Below are positions 1-6,261 of a DNA stretch of 64,000 nucleotides, piece by piece. How positions within the stretch are numbered: position 1 is the stretch's first letter; every line of letters begins with the position of its first letter. A program made the position numbers and the translations under genes. This DNA comes from an uncultured Burkholderiales bacterium (GTDB lineage: Bacteria > Pseudomonadota > Gammaproteobacteria > Burkholderiales > Burkholderiaceae_C), in NCBI GenBank assembly GCA_903870145.1, contig CAIQBO010000016.1, positions 1-64,000 of the forward strand. Reading direction: 5' to 3'. The notes below the pieces were generated by a model, which saw only the letters and a program-made list of their open reading frames with translations, had not been told where the DNA came from and made no database searches.

Positions 1-75
1 CTGACCAGGGACGTGAAGAACACTGTCAAGCGCATGAGAGAGCACTTTGCCAATGGTTTGACTGCGGCCAGCTGA
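1..75 (+). CDS. C-terminal end of an unidentified protein (cut by window edge)
   Basis: An open frame runs in from the left edge and stops with TGA at 73-75. The last 24 residues end NGLTAAS and contain a basic helix-like stretch (VKNTVKRMREHF). This is too short to assign a family. It is followed at once by a hairpin, which fits the end of a transcription unit. Confidence 0.35.
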   Translation: MTRDVKNTVKRMREHFANGLTAAS

Positions 76-90
76 TCACGTTTGCAATAC

Positions 91-112
91 GGGCTGAAAA
101 AAATTTCAGCCC
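91..112. terminator. Hairpin, possible terminator
   Basis: There is a perfect 9-bp stem (GGGCTGAAA / TTTCAGCCC) with a 4-nt loop 15 bp after the stop of the partial gene at the left edge. No T-run follows, so it is a weak intrinsic terminator at best. Confidence 0.3.
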
Positions 113-136
113 TGGCAAAGCAATCAATAAGTAGCC

Positions 137-460
137 TTGATCATCACCATCAATGCGAAAGTTGTAGGTGGCGCATTGCGTGCAATGCTTGAACGCTTGA
201 AGGCAAGTCACGAAATCATAGGAGATGTCCGGGGTCGAGGGCTCATGCAGGCCATTGAACTGGTGAGCGACCGAAAAACAAAAGTGCCGGCAACTCAAGA
301 GACAGCAGAAATTTTTGAATTAACGCGTGAGCATGGGCTGATCGTGAGTAAATCAGGTGCCAACAAAAACATCCTCCGAATGGTGCCACCCATGTGCTTG
401 CAACTCGAAGATGTTGCAGTGGTTGAGCAGGCCTTGACGCGCTGTTTTGAAGCTTATTGA
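137..460 (+). pseudogene. N-terminally truncated class III aminotransferase
   Basis: The 107-residue frame matches the C-terminal domain of PLP-dependent class III aminotransferases (AGXT2/GabT-like): GDVRGRGLM, IELVSDRKTK, then LIVSKSGANKN and ILRMVPPMCL. Family members are about 430 residues. The large domain with the PLP lysine is absent, and similarity starts only at the sixth codon, after a TTG. An in-frame stop lies just upstream at 128-130. I read it as a decayed remnant left by a deletion. It borders an accessory region with toxin-antitoxin genes, which is a plausible deletion or insertion site. It could be expressed as a fragment but cannot be catalytic. Confidence 0.75.
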
Positions 461-514
461 GTATCGAGCATTCAAGCATGAAAAAATTTACCTTCTCAAT
501 GCTGAAGGCACTCT

Positions 515-1507
515 TCAAGTCATAACTTCCGCCCCACGCGCCAGAGCTTCTCGCGCCAAACCCATGACCTCGCGCGGCGGCAATGGTTTGAGTTTGTGAT
601 TGCTCCAGACTTGGCGCCACAAGCGCCCACCGCGCTGCCCGTGGTACAAGCCCAGCATGTGCCTGGCAATGGCGTACCAGGGGCAAGCATCTTGTGCAAA
701 GGCGCGCTCCATGTACGTGACCATATCTTGCTCTACTGCCTCGCGGCTTGGAATGAGATGTGCATCATCGAAAAATTGAGCATCCCATGTGGTGAGCAGC
801 CACGGGTTGTAGTAAGCCTCGCGCCCCAGCATCACGCCATCAACGTGTTGTAAATGATGGGCAATTTGCGCGTTGGTGGTGATGCCGCCATTCACAACGA
901 TGCACAAGGCAGGAAAATCTTTTTTCAACTGATAGGCCAACTCATACCGCAGAGGCGGAACCTCTCGGTTCTCTTTGGGCGACAAACCCTGCAACCAAGC
1001 GTTGCGTGCATGCACGATGAAAACTTGGCTGCCCGCCTGACTCACCGTGCCCACAAAATCGCGCACAAAATCGTAGCTTTCAATTTGGTCAATACCAATG
1101 CGATGCTTGACTGTGACGGGCAAACTCACTTCGTCCAACATGGCTTTAACGCCTTGAGCCACCAGCTCGGGCTCGTTCATCAAACAAGCACCAAAAGCGC
1201 CGCGCTGCACACGGTCACTGGGGCAGCCACAGTTCAAATTGATTTCGTCATAGCCCCATTGCTGGCCCAGCTTGGCTGCGTAGGCCAACTCTTGCGGCTC
1301 ACTGCCGCCCATTTGCAGCGCCACGTCATGCTCCTGTGCATTGAATCTCAAATGCCGCTCCACATTACCGTGACGCAAGGCGCCCGTGGTGACCATTTCG
1401 GTGTAAAGCCGGGTGCGCTGGGTTAGCAGGCGATGGAAGTAACGACAGTGCCGATCGGTCCAGTCCATCATTGGGGCGCAACTCAGTCTCCAAGGCGAAT
1501 ATGTCAT
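515..1507 (-). CDS. dusA: tRNA-dihydrouridine(20/20a) synthase DusA
   Basis: This FMN-dependent enzyme reduces uridine 20/20a in the tRNA D-loop. The 330-residue product has the family landmarks in order: SCAPMMDWTDRHCRYF near the N-terminus, LYTEMVTTGA, ALQMGGSEP, and NLNCGCPSDRV with the catalytic cysteine at about residue 95. Next come VKHRIGID, the FIVHARNAWL segment with LSPKENREVPPL (specific for DusA), and VDGVMLGREAYYNPW, the phosphate-binding end of the TIM barrel. Length is normal. The ATG at 1507 is the only start that keeps the conserved CAPM segment; I see no strong Shine-Dalgarno sequence. It is a core gene next to accessory DNA on both sides. Confidence 0.95.
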   Translation of the reverse strand: MTYSPWRLSCAPMMDWTDRHCRYFHRLLTQRTRLYTEMVTTGALRHGNVERHLRFNAQEHDVALQMGGSEPQELAYAAKLGQQWGYDEINLNCGCPSDRVQRGAFGACLMNEPELVAQGVKAMLDEVSLPVTVKHRIGIDQIESYDFVRDFVGTVSQAGSQVFIVHARNAWLQGLSPKENREVPPLRYELAYQLKKDFPALCIVVNGGITTNAQIAHHLQHVDGVMLGREAYYNPWLLTTWDAQFFDDAHLIPSREAVEQDMVTYMERAFAQDACPWYAIARHMLGLYHGQRGGRLWRQVWSNHKLKPLPPREVMGLAREALARGAEVMT

Positions 1508-1954
1508 TAAAAATCTTTTAAAGTCAGCAACTTAGGATGTTTTTTAAAATTTGTCTAAATTTGACGAGTTTTGCCTTGATTATCCAGTTTTTGATCTGTG
1601 TATCCCGGATTCTAGGCAGCTGAATTTGCTAACTGCTTGGTGGTCAGGAAGTTGTGGCCGAGTACCCGGTTTGTCGCGTAAACGGTCAGTCGAAAAACTC
1701 TGTCTTGCGGTGAGTCCGGGCCATAGCAGTCATCGGCCAAAGCCAGCGTTCAGCGGGCGATCAAGCAAAGCGGAAATTCGACTTTTTTTGGGGGGACCCC
1801 GAATAATTGAGGCCGCTCAAAGGAAAGCAGACGTTCGCGAAAACGTGCCCGTTCTAAATAGCGGTCGTTCAGGGCTCCAATGTGAATCTGGTGATGCCGA
1901 TGACACGTACTCCCAAGCTGATTCGCAGCCCAAAAAACGCGCTAGTCAGCCTAA
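1508..1954. other. Gene-poor gap between dusA and a toxin gene
   Basis: There is no convincing gene here. The open frame on the plus strand from about 1551 has a composition unlike its neighbours, no recognisable domain, and runs antisense into the PIN-toxin gene. The stretch holds several loosely similar GC-rich blocks around the motif CGTTC (near 1750, 1830 and 1865) and a run of T then G at 1781-1796. It looks like degenerate or repeat-derived DNA, but I cannot assign it. Confidence 0.4.
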
Positions 1955-2377
1955 TCACCCCGCCAAATACAGTTCCACGCGATCGGTGGTCCAAGTCGCT
2001 ATTCCGGTGCCAAAGAAGTCGGCATCTTCTGTCCACACCGGGCAAGCAATCGTCATGGCGCAGGCGAGCACGGGCCAGTCATCGGCATCGCGCATGGCAA
2101 TTCGTTGCAGCGCCGCAGCTTGCAATCCTGAATAAACACCCAGTTCCAGCGGCTGGACTACGGATTCCAGGGCATCGAGCACCGTCAGCGCCGCTTCGCT
2201 GTTTACGCCTCTTTTTTCCAGCAGCGCGGGGAGGTACTTTCGCGCGTCCGCATAGGCTACATCGGGCGCGAAGAATTGCACCGTACCTGCATTGGAAACA
2301 ATGAGCTCTCGCACCCGCTTGCCTAGTACCGCGCGAATCAGTATGTTGGCATCCAGAACGATGGCTTTGTTGCTCAT
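1955..2377 (-). CDS. PIN-domain toxin of a type II toxin-antitoxin pair
   Basis: The 140-residue protein starts with the PIN signature VLDANILIRAVLG (first acidic residue at about position 9). Later it has RDADDWPVLACA and WTEDADFFG, which supply the remaining acidic residues of the Mg2+-dependent ribonuclease site. PIN toxins cleave RNA, often tRNA or rRNA. Its ATG overlaps the stop of the antitoxin gene by 4 bp (2374-2377), so the pair is translationally coupled in antitoxin-toxin order. The active-site residues look intact, so it is probably functional. The precise target cannot be read from sequence. Confidence 0.85.
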   Translation of the reverse strand: MSNKAIVLDANILIRAVLGKRVRELIVSNAGTVQFFAPDVAYADARKYLPALLEKRGVNSEAALTVLDALESVVQPLELGVYSGLQAAALQRIAMRDADDWPVLACAMTIACPVWTEDADFFGTGIATWTTDRVELYLAG

Positions 2378-2661
2378 GCCGCGGCAGGCACCGTTTTCTT
2401 GGGCGTGCTTGCGCGTTTACGGGTGGTTTTGAATTCGGCGACCACTGCGTCCACATCAATGCTCTTGGCTGCAAGCAAGCGATCCAAGGTCTTGCTGGCC
2501 CTCTTCAATGCGGCGACGTCAGCCTCCGCCTGGCCGTGGGTCGGTATGAAGTAACCAATGGTTTGCCCATGGCGAGTCACGGCCACTGGTGTGCTCGACG
2601 TAATGAACTCGGCCATGCCGGCCCGGAATTCGCGAATCCCCACTTTGGTTGCTTCCATCAT
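2374..2661 (-). CDS. Phd/YefM-type antitoxin
   Basis: The 95-residue protein has an N-terminal Phd/YefM fold (VGIREFRAGMAEFI, then PVAVTRHGQTIGYFIP), used for dimerisation and DNA binding. The C-terminal half is charged and lysine-rich (KTTRKRASTPKK), typical of the flexible toxin-neutralising tail. It lies directly upstream of and overlaps the PIN toxin. It probably represses its own promoter; a palindrome and candidate promoter lie 35-60 bp upstream. Start choice: MMEAT offers two adjacent ATGs, preceded by AAAGGAAAA. Confidence 0.85.
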   Translation of the reverse strand: MMEATKVGIREFRAGMAEFITSSTPVAVTRHGQTIGYFIPTHGQAEADVAALKRASKTLDRLLAAKSIDVDAVVAEFKTTRKRASTPKKTVPAAA

Positions 2662-2696
2662 TTTTCCTTTGAATTCACATGCATATTGTGGATTCT

Positions 2697-2724
2697 AGTG
2701 TACACAAAACTGCAGGAAGCGCAT
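2697..2724 (-). promoter_or_regulatory. Candidate promoter of the Phd/PIN pair
   Basis: On the minus strand ATGCGC (2724-2719), a 16-bp spacer and TACACT (2702-2697) could serve as -35 and -10, 36 nt before the antitoxin start. The -10 lies in the 8-bp palindrome GTGTACAC (2698-2705), a possible repressor site. A 15-mer here (2694-2708) recurs upstream of pbpG at 13180-13194 with the same spacing. Confidence 0.4.
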
Positions 2725-2765
2725 AGTAGCAAGCCCTTGGCATCGAAGACAGCCGAATGCACACT

Positions 2766-2777
2766 TGGTATATACCA
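2766..2777. promoter_or_regulatory. 12-bp palindrome upstream of the HigBA-type pair
   Basis: TGGTATATACCA is a perfect palindrome. It overlaps a possible -35 (TTGGTA, 2765-2770) of a plus-strand promoter whose -10 may be TATATC (2789-2794). A second, looser inverted repeat, GGT-TAGT-ACC, follows at 2778-2787. Type II antitoxins usually repress their own operon by binding such sites, so this is a candidate HigA operator. Confidence 0.45.
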
Positions 2778-2847
2778 GGTTAGTACCTTATATCTCCATT
2801 ATGGCAAAGGCTTCCATCGATGTACAAGTATTGATACAATGAGGGCT

Positions 2848-3204
2848 ATGGCTGTGCCAAGAAATAAACCCATTGACTGGATCGGGTCATCGTTCAAAGA
2901 CCTGTGCGATGACGAAATTTTTCCCGAAGATGCGCGGCGGGCTGCTGGATATCAACTTCGCAAAGTGCAGCGCGGCGACGACCCAGATGACTGGAAGCCT
3001 TTTGATGATGTTGGAGCGGGTACAAAAGAGATCCGCATCAAACAAACGGACGGTGCCTTTCGAGTGATGTACGTGGCCAAATTTGAAGATGCCATTTACG
3101 TACTTCATTGTTTCAAAAAGAAAACGCAAAAGACCAGTCAAAAGGACAAGGATTTGCCTACCCAACGTTACAAAGACATGATGCTGATCAGGAGTAAAAA
3201 ATGA
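2848..3204 (+). CDS. HigB/RelE-type toxin (Gp49-like, DUF891 family)
   Basis: The 118-residue product has the core of the Gp49/HigB-like toxin family: WIGSSFKDLCD, FPEDARRAAGYQLRKVQRG, GAGTKEIRIKQTDGAFRVMY and the C-terminal YVLHCFKKKTQKT. These proteins are ribosome-dependent mRNA interferases related to RelE. The stop overlaps the next gene's ATG by 4 bp, giving toxin-first order as in higBA. The start is uncertain: ATG 2839 and ATG 2848 are both in frame. I prefer 2848 because homologues begin close to the WIGS motif; neither has a good Shine-Dalgarno sequence. Confidence 0.8.
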   Translation: MAVPRNKPIDWIGSSFKDLCDDEIFPEDARRAAGYQLRKVQRGDDPDDWKPFDDVGAGTKEIRIKQTDGAFRVMYVAKFEDAIYVLHCFKKKTQKTSQKDKDLPTQRYKDMMLIRSKK

Positions 3205-3536
3205 CCGCAAAAAAAATCATTACCCACCGCACCCCTGCTGATGGCAACATCTTTGCGGATCTTGGCTTTGCGCCCGAAGATGCTCAGAGGCTACTGGCTG
3301 AAGCTGACATGGCCATAGATGAAAAGCGGGCGCTCAAACAAACGTTGATGACTGAAATTGTGGACTGGATCGATGCGCACAATCTCAAGCAAGCACAGGC
3401 TGCAGAGATTCTTGGTATTACTCGTCCTCGGGTGTCCGATGTCGTCAATCAGAAAACACCAAAATTTACTGTTGACTCTTTGATTGACATGGTTTTGCGC
3501 ACTGGTAAGCACGTTCAGCTTTCGGTCCAATCTTAG
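3201..3536 (+). CDS. XRE-family antitoxin (HigA-like)
   Basis: The 111-residue protein carries a helix-turn-helix of the XRE/HTH_37 type in its second half: LKQAQAAEILGITRPRVSDVVNQK. The N-terminal region (ADLGFAPEDAQRLLAEADM) is typical of antitoxins paired with Gp49-like toxins. It overlaps the toxin gene by 4 bp (ATGA, 3201-3204). It would neutralise the toxin and repress the operon, perhaps at the palindrome at 2766-2777. It ends tail to tail with the orphan XRE gene at 3573. Confidence 0.85.
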   Translation: MTAKKIITHRTPADGNIFADLGFAPEDAQRLLAEADMAIDEKRALKQTLMTEIVDWIDAHNLKQAQAAEILGITRPRVSDVVNQKTPKFTVDSLIDMVLRTGKHVQLSVQS

Positions 3537-3572
3537 AAGCTAATGTGGCGCAACTCGACCGGCTGCCCCTAA

Positions 3573-3905
3573 CTAGACCAAAAGTGCCTCAACTCCTTTG
3601 GCCTCAACCATTTGCAATAACTTTGCCGAGGTCCCACTGGGGTGCTTGTTGGCGGCAGGCGACTCCCATTTTTGCACTGTCGATACGCTCACATTGAGCA
3701 TTGTTGCGAAAACCGCTTGGCTCGCTTTCACAATCATTGTGCGAATGGCCACAACGCGCTCTGGCGTGAAGGAAGGGGGCGCTTCGCACAGCGCCCGTAT
3801 GCGCGCCATGTCTGTTTTAGACATGACGCCGTAGCTGCTCATGTCGGCCGCCGTATCAAGGAGCTCCTGGAGCATGCGCGCTTCTTCACTGGTTCTTTTT
3901 GTCAT
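3573..3905 (-). CDS. Orphan XRE-family regulator, antitoxin-like (NadS/HigA type)
   Basis: The 110-residue protein has a C-terminal helix-turn-helix, ASQAVFATMLNVSVSTVQKWE, followed by SGTSAKLLQMVEAKG. This is the layout of HigA/NadS antitoxins, which usually follow a HigB-like toxin gene. No toxin gene is present upstream: 3906-4080 on the same strand has no long frame. It has a good Shine-Dalgarno (AAGGAG, 3918-3913) 7 nt before the ATG, so it is probably expressed. It may be a leftover antitoxin with regulatory or anti-addiction activity; that role is inference. Confidence 0.75.
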   Translation of the reverse strand: MTKRTSEEARMLQELLDTAADMSSYGVMSKTDMARIRALCEAPPSFTPERVVAIRTMIVKASQAVFATMLNVSVSTVQKWESPAANKHPSGTSAKLLQMVEAKGVEALLV

Positions 3906-3964
3906 TGCATATCTCCTTTAAGCTTCCGTTGAATTTCATTTCATCGAGTTTTGACATGGGTTGA

Positions 3965-4075
3965 ATTTGTAAATTTGCGCCGATAAGTTTATTGGTTCAT
4001 CGCAATCTTGCACTTATGGCTGCCGAACAGGGTGTAAGCCTGAATCGACTTGCCAGTGCAAAGTTGGCTGCATAA
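3965..4075 (+). pseudogene. C-terminal remnant of a HicB-type antitoxin
   Basis: A short frame with no start codon closes at TAA 4073-4075 and reads ...LVHRNLALMAAEQGVSLNR then LASAKLAA. This matches the ribbon-helix-helix C-terminus of HicB antitoxins (H-R-x-L-A-x-x-A-A-E-x-G-V-S-L-N-x-L). An in-frame stop sits at 3962-3964, so the N-terminal HicB domain and any hicA toxin are missing. It sits beside other toxin-antitoxin genes, which supports the reading. Confidence 0.55.
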
Positions 4076-4096
4076 CCTCTCATGTGCGCTGCTTAG

Positions 4097-4177
4097 CTGA
4101 CTTATTTATTCATCGTTGAATGGACGAAGCAACTTTTCTACAAACGCATGGGCTTTAGCCACATCAAATCGAACTAG
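4097..4177 (+). pseudogene. C-terminal remnant of a GNAT acetyltransferase
   Basis: The frame ends ...VEWTKQLFYKRMGFSHIKSN with TAG at 4175-4177. The segment (Q/A)xxFYxRxGF is the hallmark of the last helix and strand of GNAT N-acetyltransferases. Only about 26 residues remain after an in-frame stop at 4094-4096. GNAT genes are common next to HicB/DUF1778-type antitoxins, but the fragment is too short to be sure. Confidence 0.4.
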
Positions 4178-4232
4178 ACGCAACACGCGTCATGGCTCGA
4201 ATTTTCACGTGAAACTTGACCCGGCCCCAAAG

Positions 4233-4253
4233 AAAAACCCCGCCGAAGCGGGG
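4233..4253 (-). terminator. Terminator of the phaCAB operon
   Basis: CCCCGC-CGAA-GCGGGG forms a 6-bp GC stem with a stable tetraloop. Read on the minus strand, a run of five T follows (complement of 4233-4237). It lies 28 bp after the phaB stop. Confidence 0.8.
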
Positions 4254-4280
4254 TCTTCAAATGGAATAAACCAAATAAGT

Positions 4281-5018
4281 TTAACCCATGTGCAAACCGC
4301 CATTGACCGAAAAATCTGCGCCCGTGGCGTAACCGCCCTCATCTGAAGCCAACCAAGCAATGATGGAGGCTATCTCGCTGGGCTCGCCCAAGCGCTTGAC
4401 GGGCACAGTGGCCACAATTTTCTCCAGCACATCAGGACGAATGGCTTTGACCATGTCGGTGCCAATGTAGCCAGGGCTAACGGTGTTGACCGTCACGCCT
4501 TTGGTGGCCAACTCTTGCGCCAAGGCCATGCTAAAGCCGTGCATGCCGGCTTTGGCAGCGGAGTAGTTGGTCTGCCCTGCTTGGCCTTTTTCGCCATTGA
4601 CCGAAGAGATGTTGACGATGCGGCCCCAGCCTTTTTCCACCATGTCGGCAACCACTTGCTTGGTCACATTGAACATGGAGTTCAGATTGGTCTCAATCAC
4701 CATGTCCCAGTCTTCGCGCGTCATCTTGATGAACATGCGGTCCTTGGTGATGCCCGCGTTGTTCACCAAAACGTCGATACTGCCGTGCTCGGCTTTGGCC
4801 ATGGTGAAGGCGGCCACGGTGGAGTCCCAATCACCCACATTGCCTACGGAAGCGTAGAAGGTATAGCCCTGGGCTTTTTGCTCGTCCAGCCATTTTTTAA
4901 AATCGCGCGTGGGTCCGCAACCGGCAATAACTTTGAAGCCTTCTTTGTGAAGACGTTGGCAAATGGCGGTTCCGATGCCGCCCATGCCGCCTGTGACGTA
5001 TGCTACTTTTTGACTCAT
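4281..5018 (-). CDS. phaB: Acetoacetyl-CoA reductase (NADPH)
   Basis: It reduces acetoacetyl-CoA to (R)-3-hydroxybutyryl-CoA for polyhydroxybutyrate synthesis. The 245-residue SDR has the nucleotide-binding motif TGGMGGIG at residues 9-16, NNAG at about 86-89, the catalytic serine in NISSVNG (about 138-139), and Y152-x3-K156. The C-terminal LASDEGGYATGADFSVNGGLHMG is typical of PhaB and distinguishes it from FabG. A strong Shine-Dalgarno (AAGGAG) precedes the ATG. It is the last gene of phaC-phaA-phaB, 39 bp after phaA. Confidence 0.95.
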   Translation of the reverse strand: MSQKVAYVTGGMGGIGTAICQRLHKEGFKVIAGCGPTRDFKKWLDEQKAQGYTFYASVGNVGDWDSTVAAFTMAKAEHGSIDVLVNNAGITKDRMFIKMTREDWDMVIETNLNSMFNVTKQVVADMVEKGWGRIVNISSVNGEKGQAGQTNYSAAKAGMHGFSMALAQELATKGVTVNTVSPGYIGTDMVKAIRPDVLEKIVATVPVKRLGEPSEIASIIAWLASDEGGYATGADFSVNGGLHMG

Positions 5019-5057
5019 GATGGAAGTCTCCTTGGGTTGTGAATACTGAATAAAAAA

Positions 5058-6236
5058 TTAACGCTCGAGTGCCAACGAGACACCCATGCCGCCGCCAATG
5101 CACAAAGCGGCCAAGCCTTTTTTAGCGTCGCGCCGCTGCATCTCATGCAGCAGTGTGACCAAGATGCGGCAACCCGATGCGCCGATGGGGTGACCAATGG
5201 CGATCGCACCACCGTTGACGTTGACTTTGAGTGGGTCGATGTCAAGGGCCTTGTTCACTGCGCAGGCTTGCGCAGCAAAAGCCTCGTTCAACTCAAACAA
5301 ATCGACGTCACTGGCTTTCCAACCGGCTCGCAGCAAGGCTTTTTGCGAAGCTGGCACGGGGCCCATGCCCATGGAGGCAGGATCTAAACCGCTGGTGCCA
5401 AAGGCTGCTATGCGGGCCAAGGGCTTGAGGCCCAAAGCAGCCGCTTTCTTGGCCGTCATGACCATCACAGCAGCCGCGCCATCGTTGATGCCAGAGGCAT
5501 TGCCAGCTGTCACTGAGCCAGCTTTGTCAAACGCAGGGCGCAAGCCCGCGAGCACTTCTGCCGTGGTTTTTTTATTGATGAATTCGTCGGTGTTAAAAAC
5601 CAGCGCATCACCTTTGCGCTGCGGGATCAGCACATCAACGATTTCATCTTTGAACTTGCCAGCTTCTTGTGCCGCTGCAGCTTTTTGTTGACTGCCAGCA
5701 GCCAATGCATCTTGCATCTCGCGCGTGATGCTGTGGGCCTTTGCCACATTTTCGGCCGTGATGCCCATGTGGTACTGGTTGTACACATCCCACAAACCGT
5801 CCACGATCATGCTGTCAATCATTTTCCAGTCACCCATGCGCTGGCCGTCACGGCTGCCGTTCAAAATATGCGGGCTCGCGCTCATGTTTTCTTGGCCACC
5901 TGCAATGACAATTTCACTGTCGCCCCAAGCCACAGCTTGAGCGGCCAGCATCACGGCTTTGAGGCCCGAGCCGCACACAGCGTTGATGGTCAGCGCCGGT
6001 GTTTCTTTGGCCACACCGGCTTTCATCATGGCTTGGCGCGCAGGGTTTTGCCCAACTCCTGCAGCCAGGACTTGGCCCATGATCACTTCGCCAATGGCGT
6101 CTGCGGGCAAGCCGCTGCGCTCAAGCAAACTTTTGATCACAATACTGCCCAACTCAGTGGCCGGTATTTTGGCCAATGAGCCGCCGAATTTGCCCACGCC
6201 CGTGCGTGCAGCTGAAACGATAACGATATCTTCCAT
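5058..6236 (-). CDS. phaA: Acetyl-CoA C-acetyltransferase (beta-ketothiolase)
   Basis: It condenses two acetyl-CoA to acetoacetyl-CoA, the first step of polyhydroxybutyrate synthesis. The 392-residue thiolase carries the nucleophile Cys88 in NAVCGSGLKA, the GHPIGASG motif with His349, and the second active-site cysteine (Cys379) in ALCIGGGMG. Length and motifs are standard for biosynthetic thiolases. GAGGA lies 8 nt before the ATG. It sits 25 bp downstream of phaC and is certainly cotranscribed. A fatty-acid-degradation role is possible in addition. Confidence 0.95.
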   Translation of the reverse strand: MEDIVIVSAARTGVGKFGGSLAKIPATELGSIVIKSLLERSGLPADAIGEVIMGQVLAAGVGQNPARQAMMKAGVAKETPALTINAVCGSGLKAVMLAAQAVAWGDSEIVIAGGQENMSASPHILNGSRDGQRMGDWKMIDSMIVDGLWDVYNQYHMGITAENVAKAHSITREMQDALAAGSQQKAAAAQEAGKFKDEIVDVLIPQRKGDALVFNTDEFINKKTTAEVLAGLRPAFDKAGSVTAGNASGINDGAAAVMVMTAKKAAALGLKPLARIAAFGTSGLDPASMGMGPVPASQKALLRAGWKASDVDLFELNEAFAAQACAVNKALDIDPLKVNVNGGAIAIGHPIGASGCRILVTLLHEMQRRDAKKGLAALCIGGGMGVSLALER

Positions 6237-6261
6237 TTTTAGTTTTCCTCAGTTTAAAAAA

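Noticed and set aside
91..112. Hairpin as a strong intrinsic terminator
   Set aside because: The stem is perfect but no T-run follows, so it was kept only as a low-confidence feature.
1750..1880. Possible short repeat array near 1750-1880
   Set aside because: The CGTTC-containing blocks are only loosely alike and irregularly spaced. There is no repeat-spacer periodicity, so this is not a CRISPR.
1551..2135. A 194-codon plus-strand frame after dusA
   Set aside because: It overlaps the PIN-toxin gene antisense, has no ribosome site, and has a Ser/Arg/Pro-rich composition with no recognisable fold.
2536..2838. N-terminal extension of the HigB-like toxin frame
   Set aside because: The extension crosses the candidate operator and runs antisense to the Phd gene. 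The conserved domain begins at 2848.
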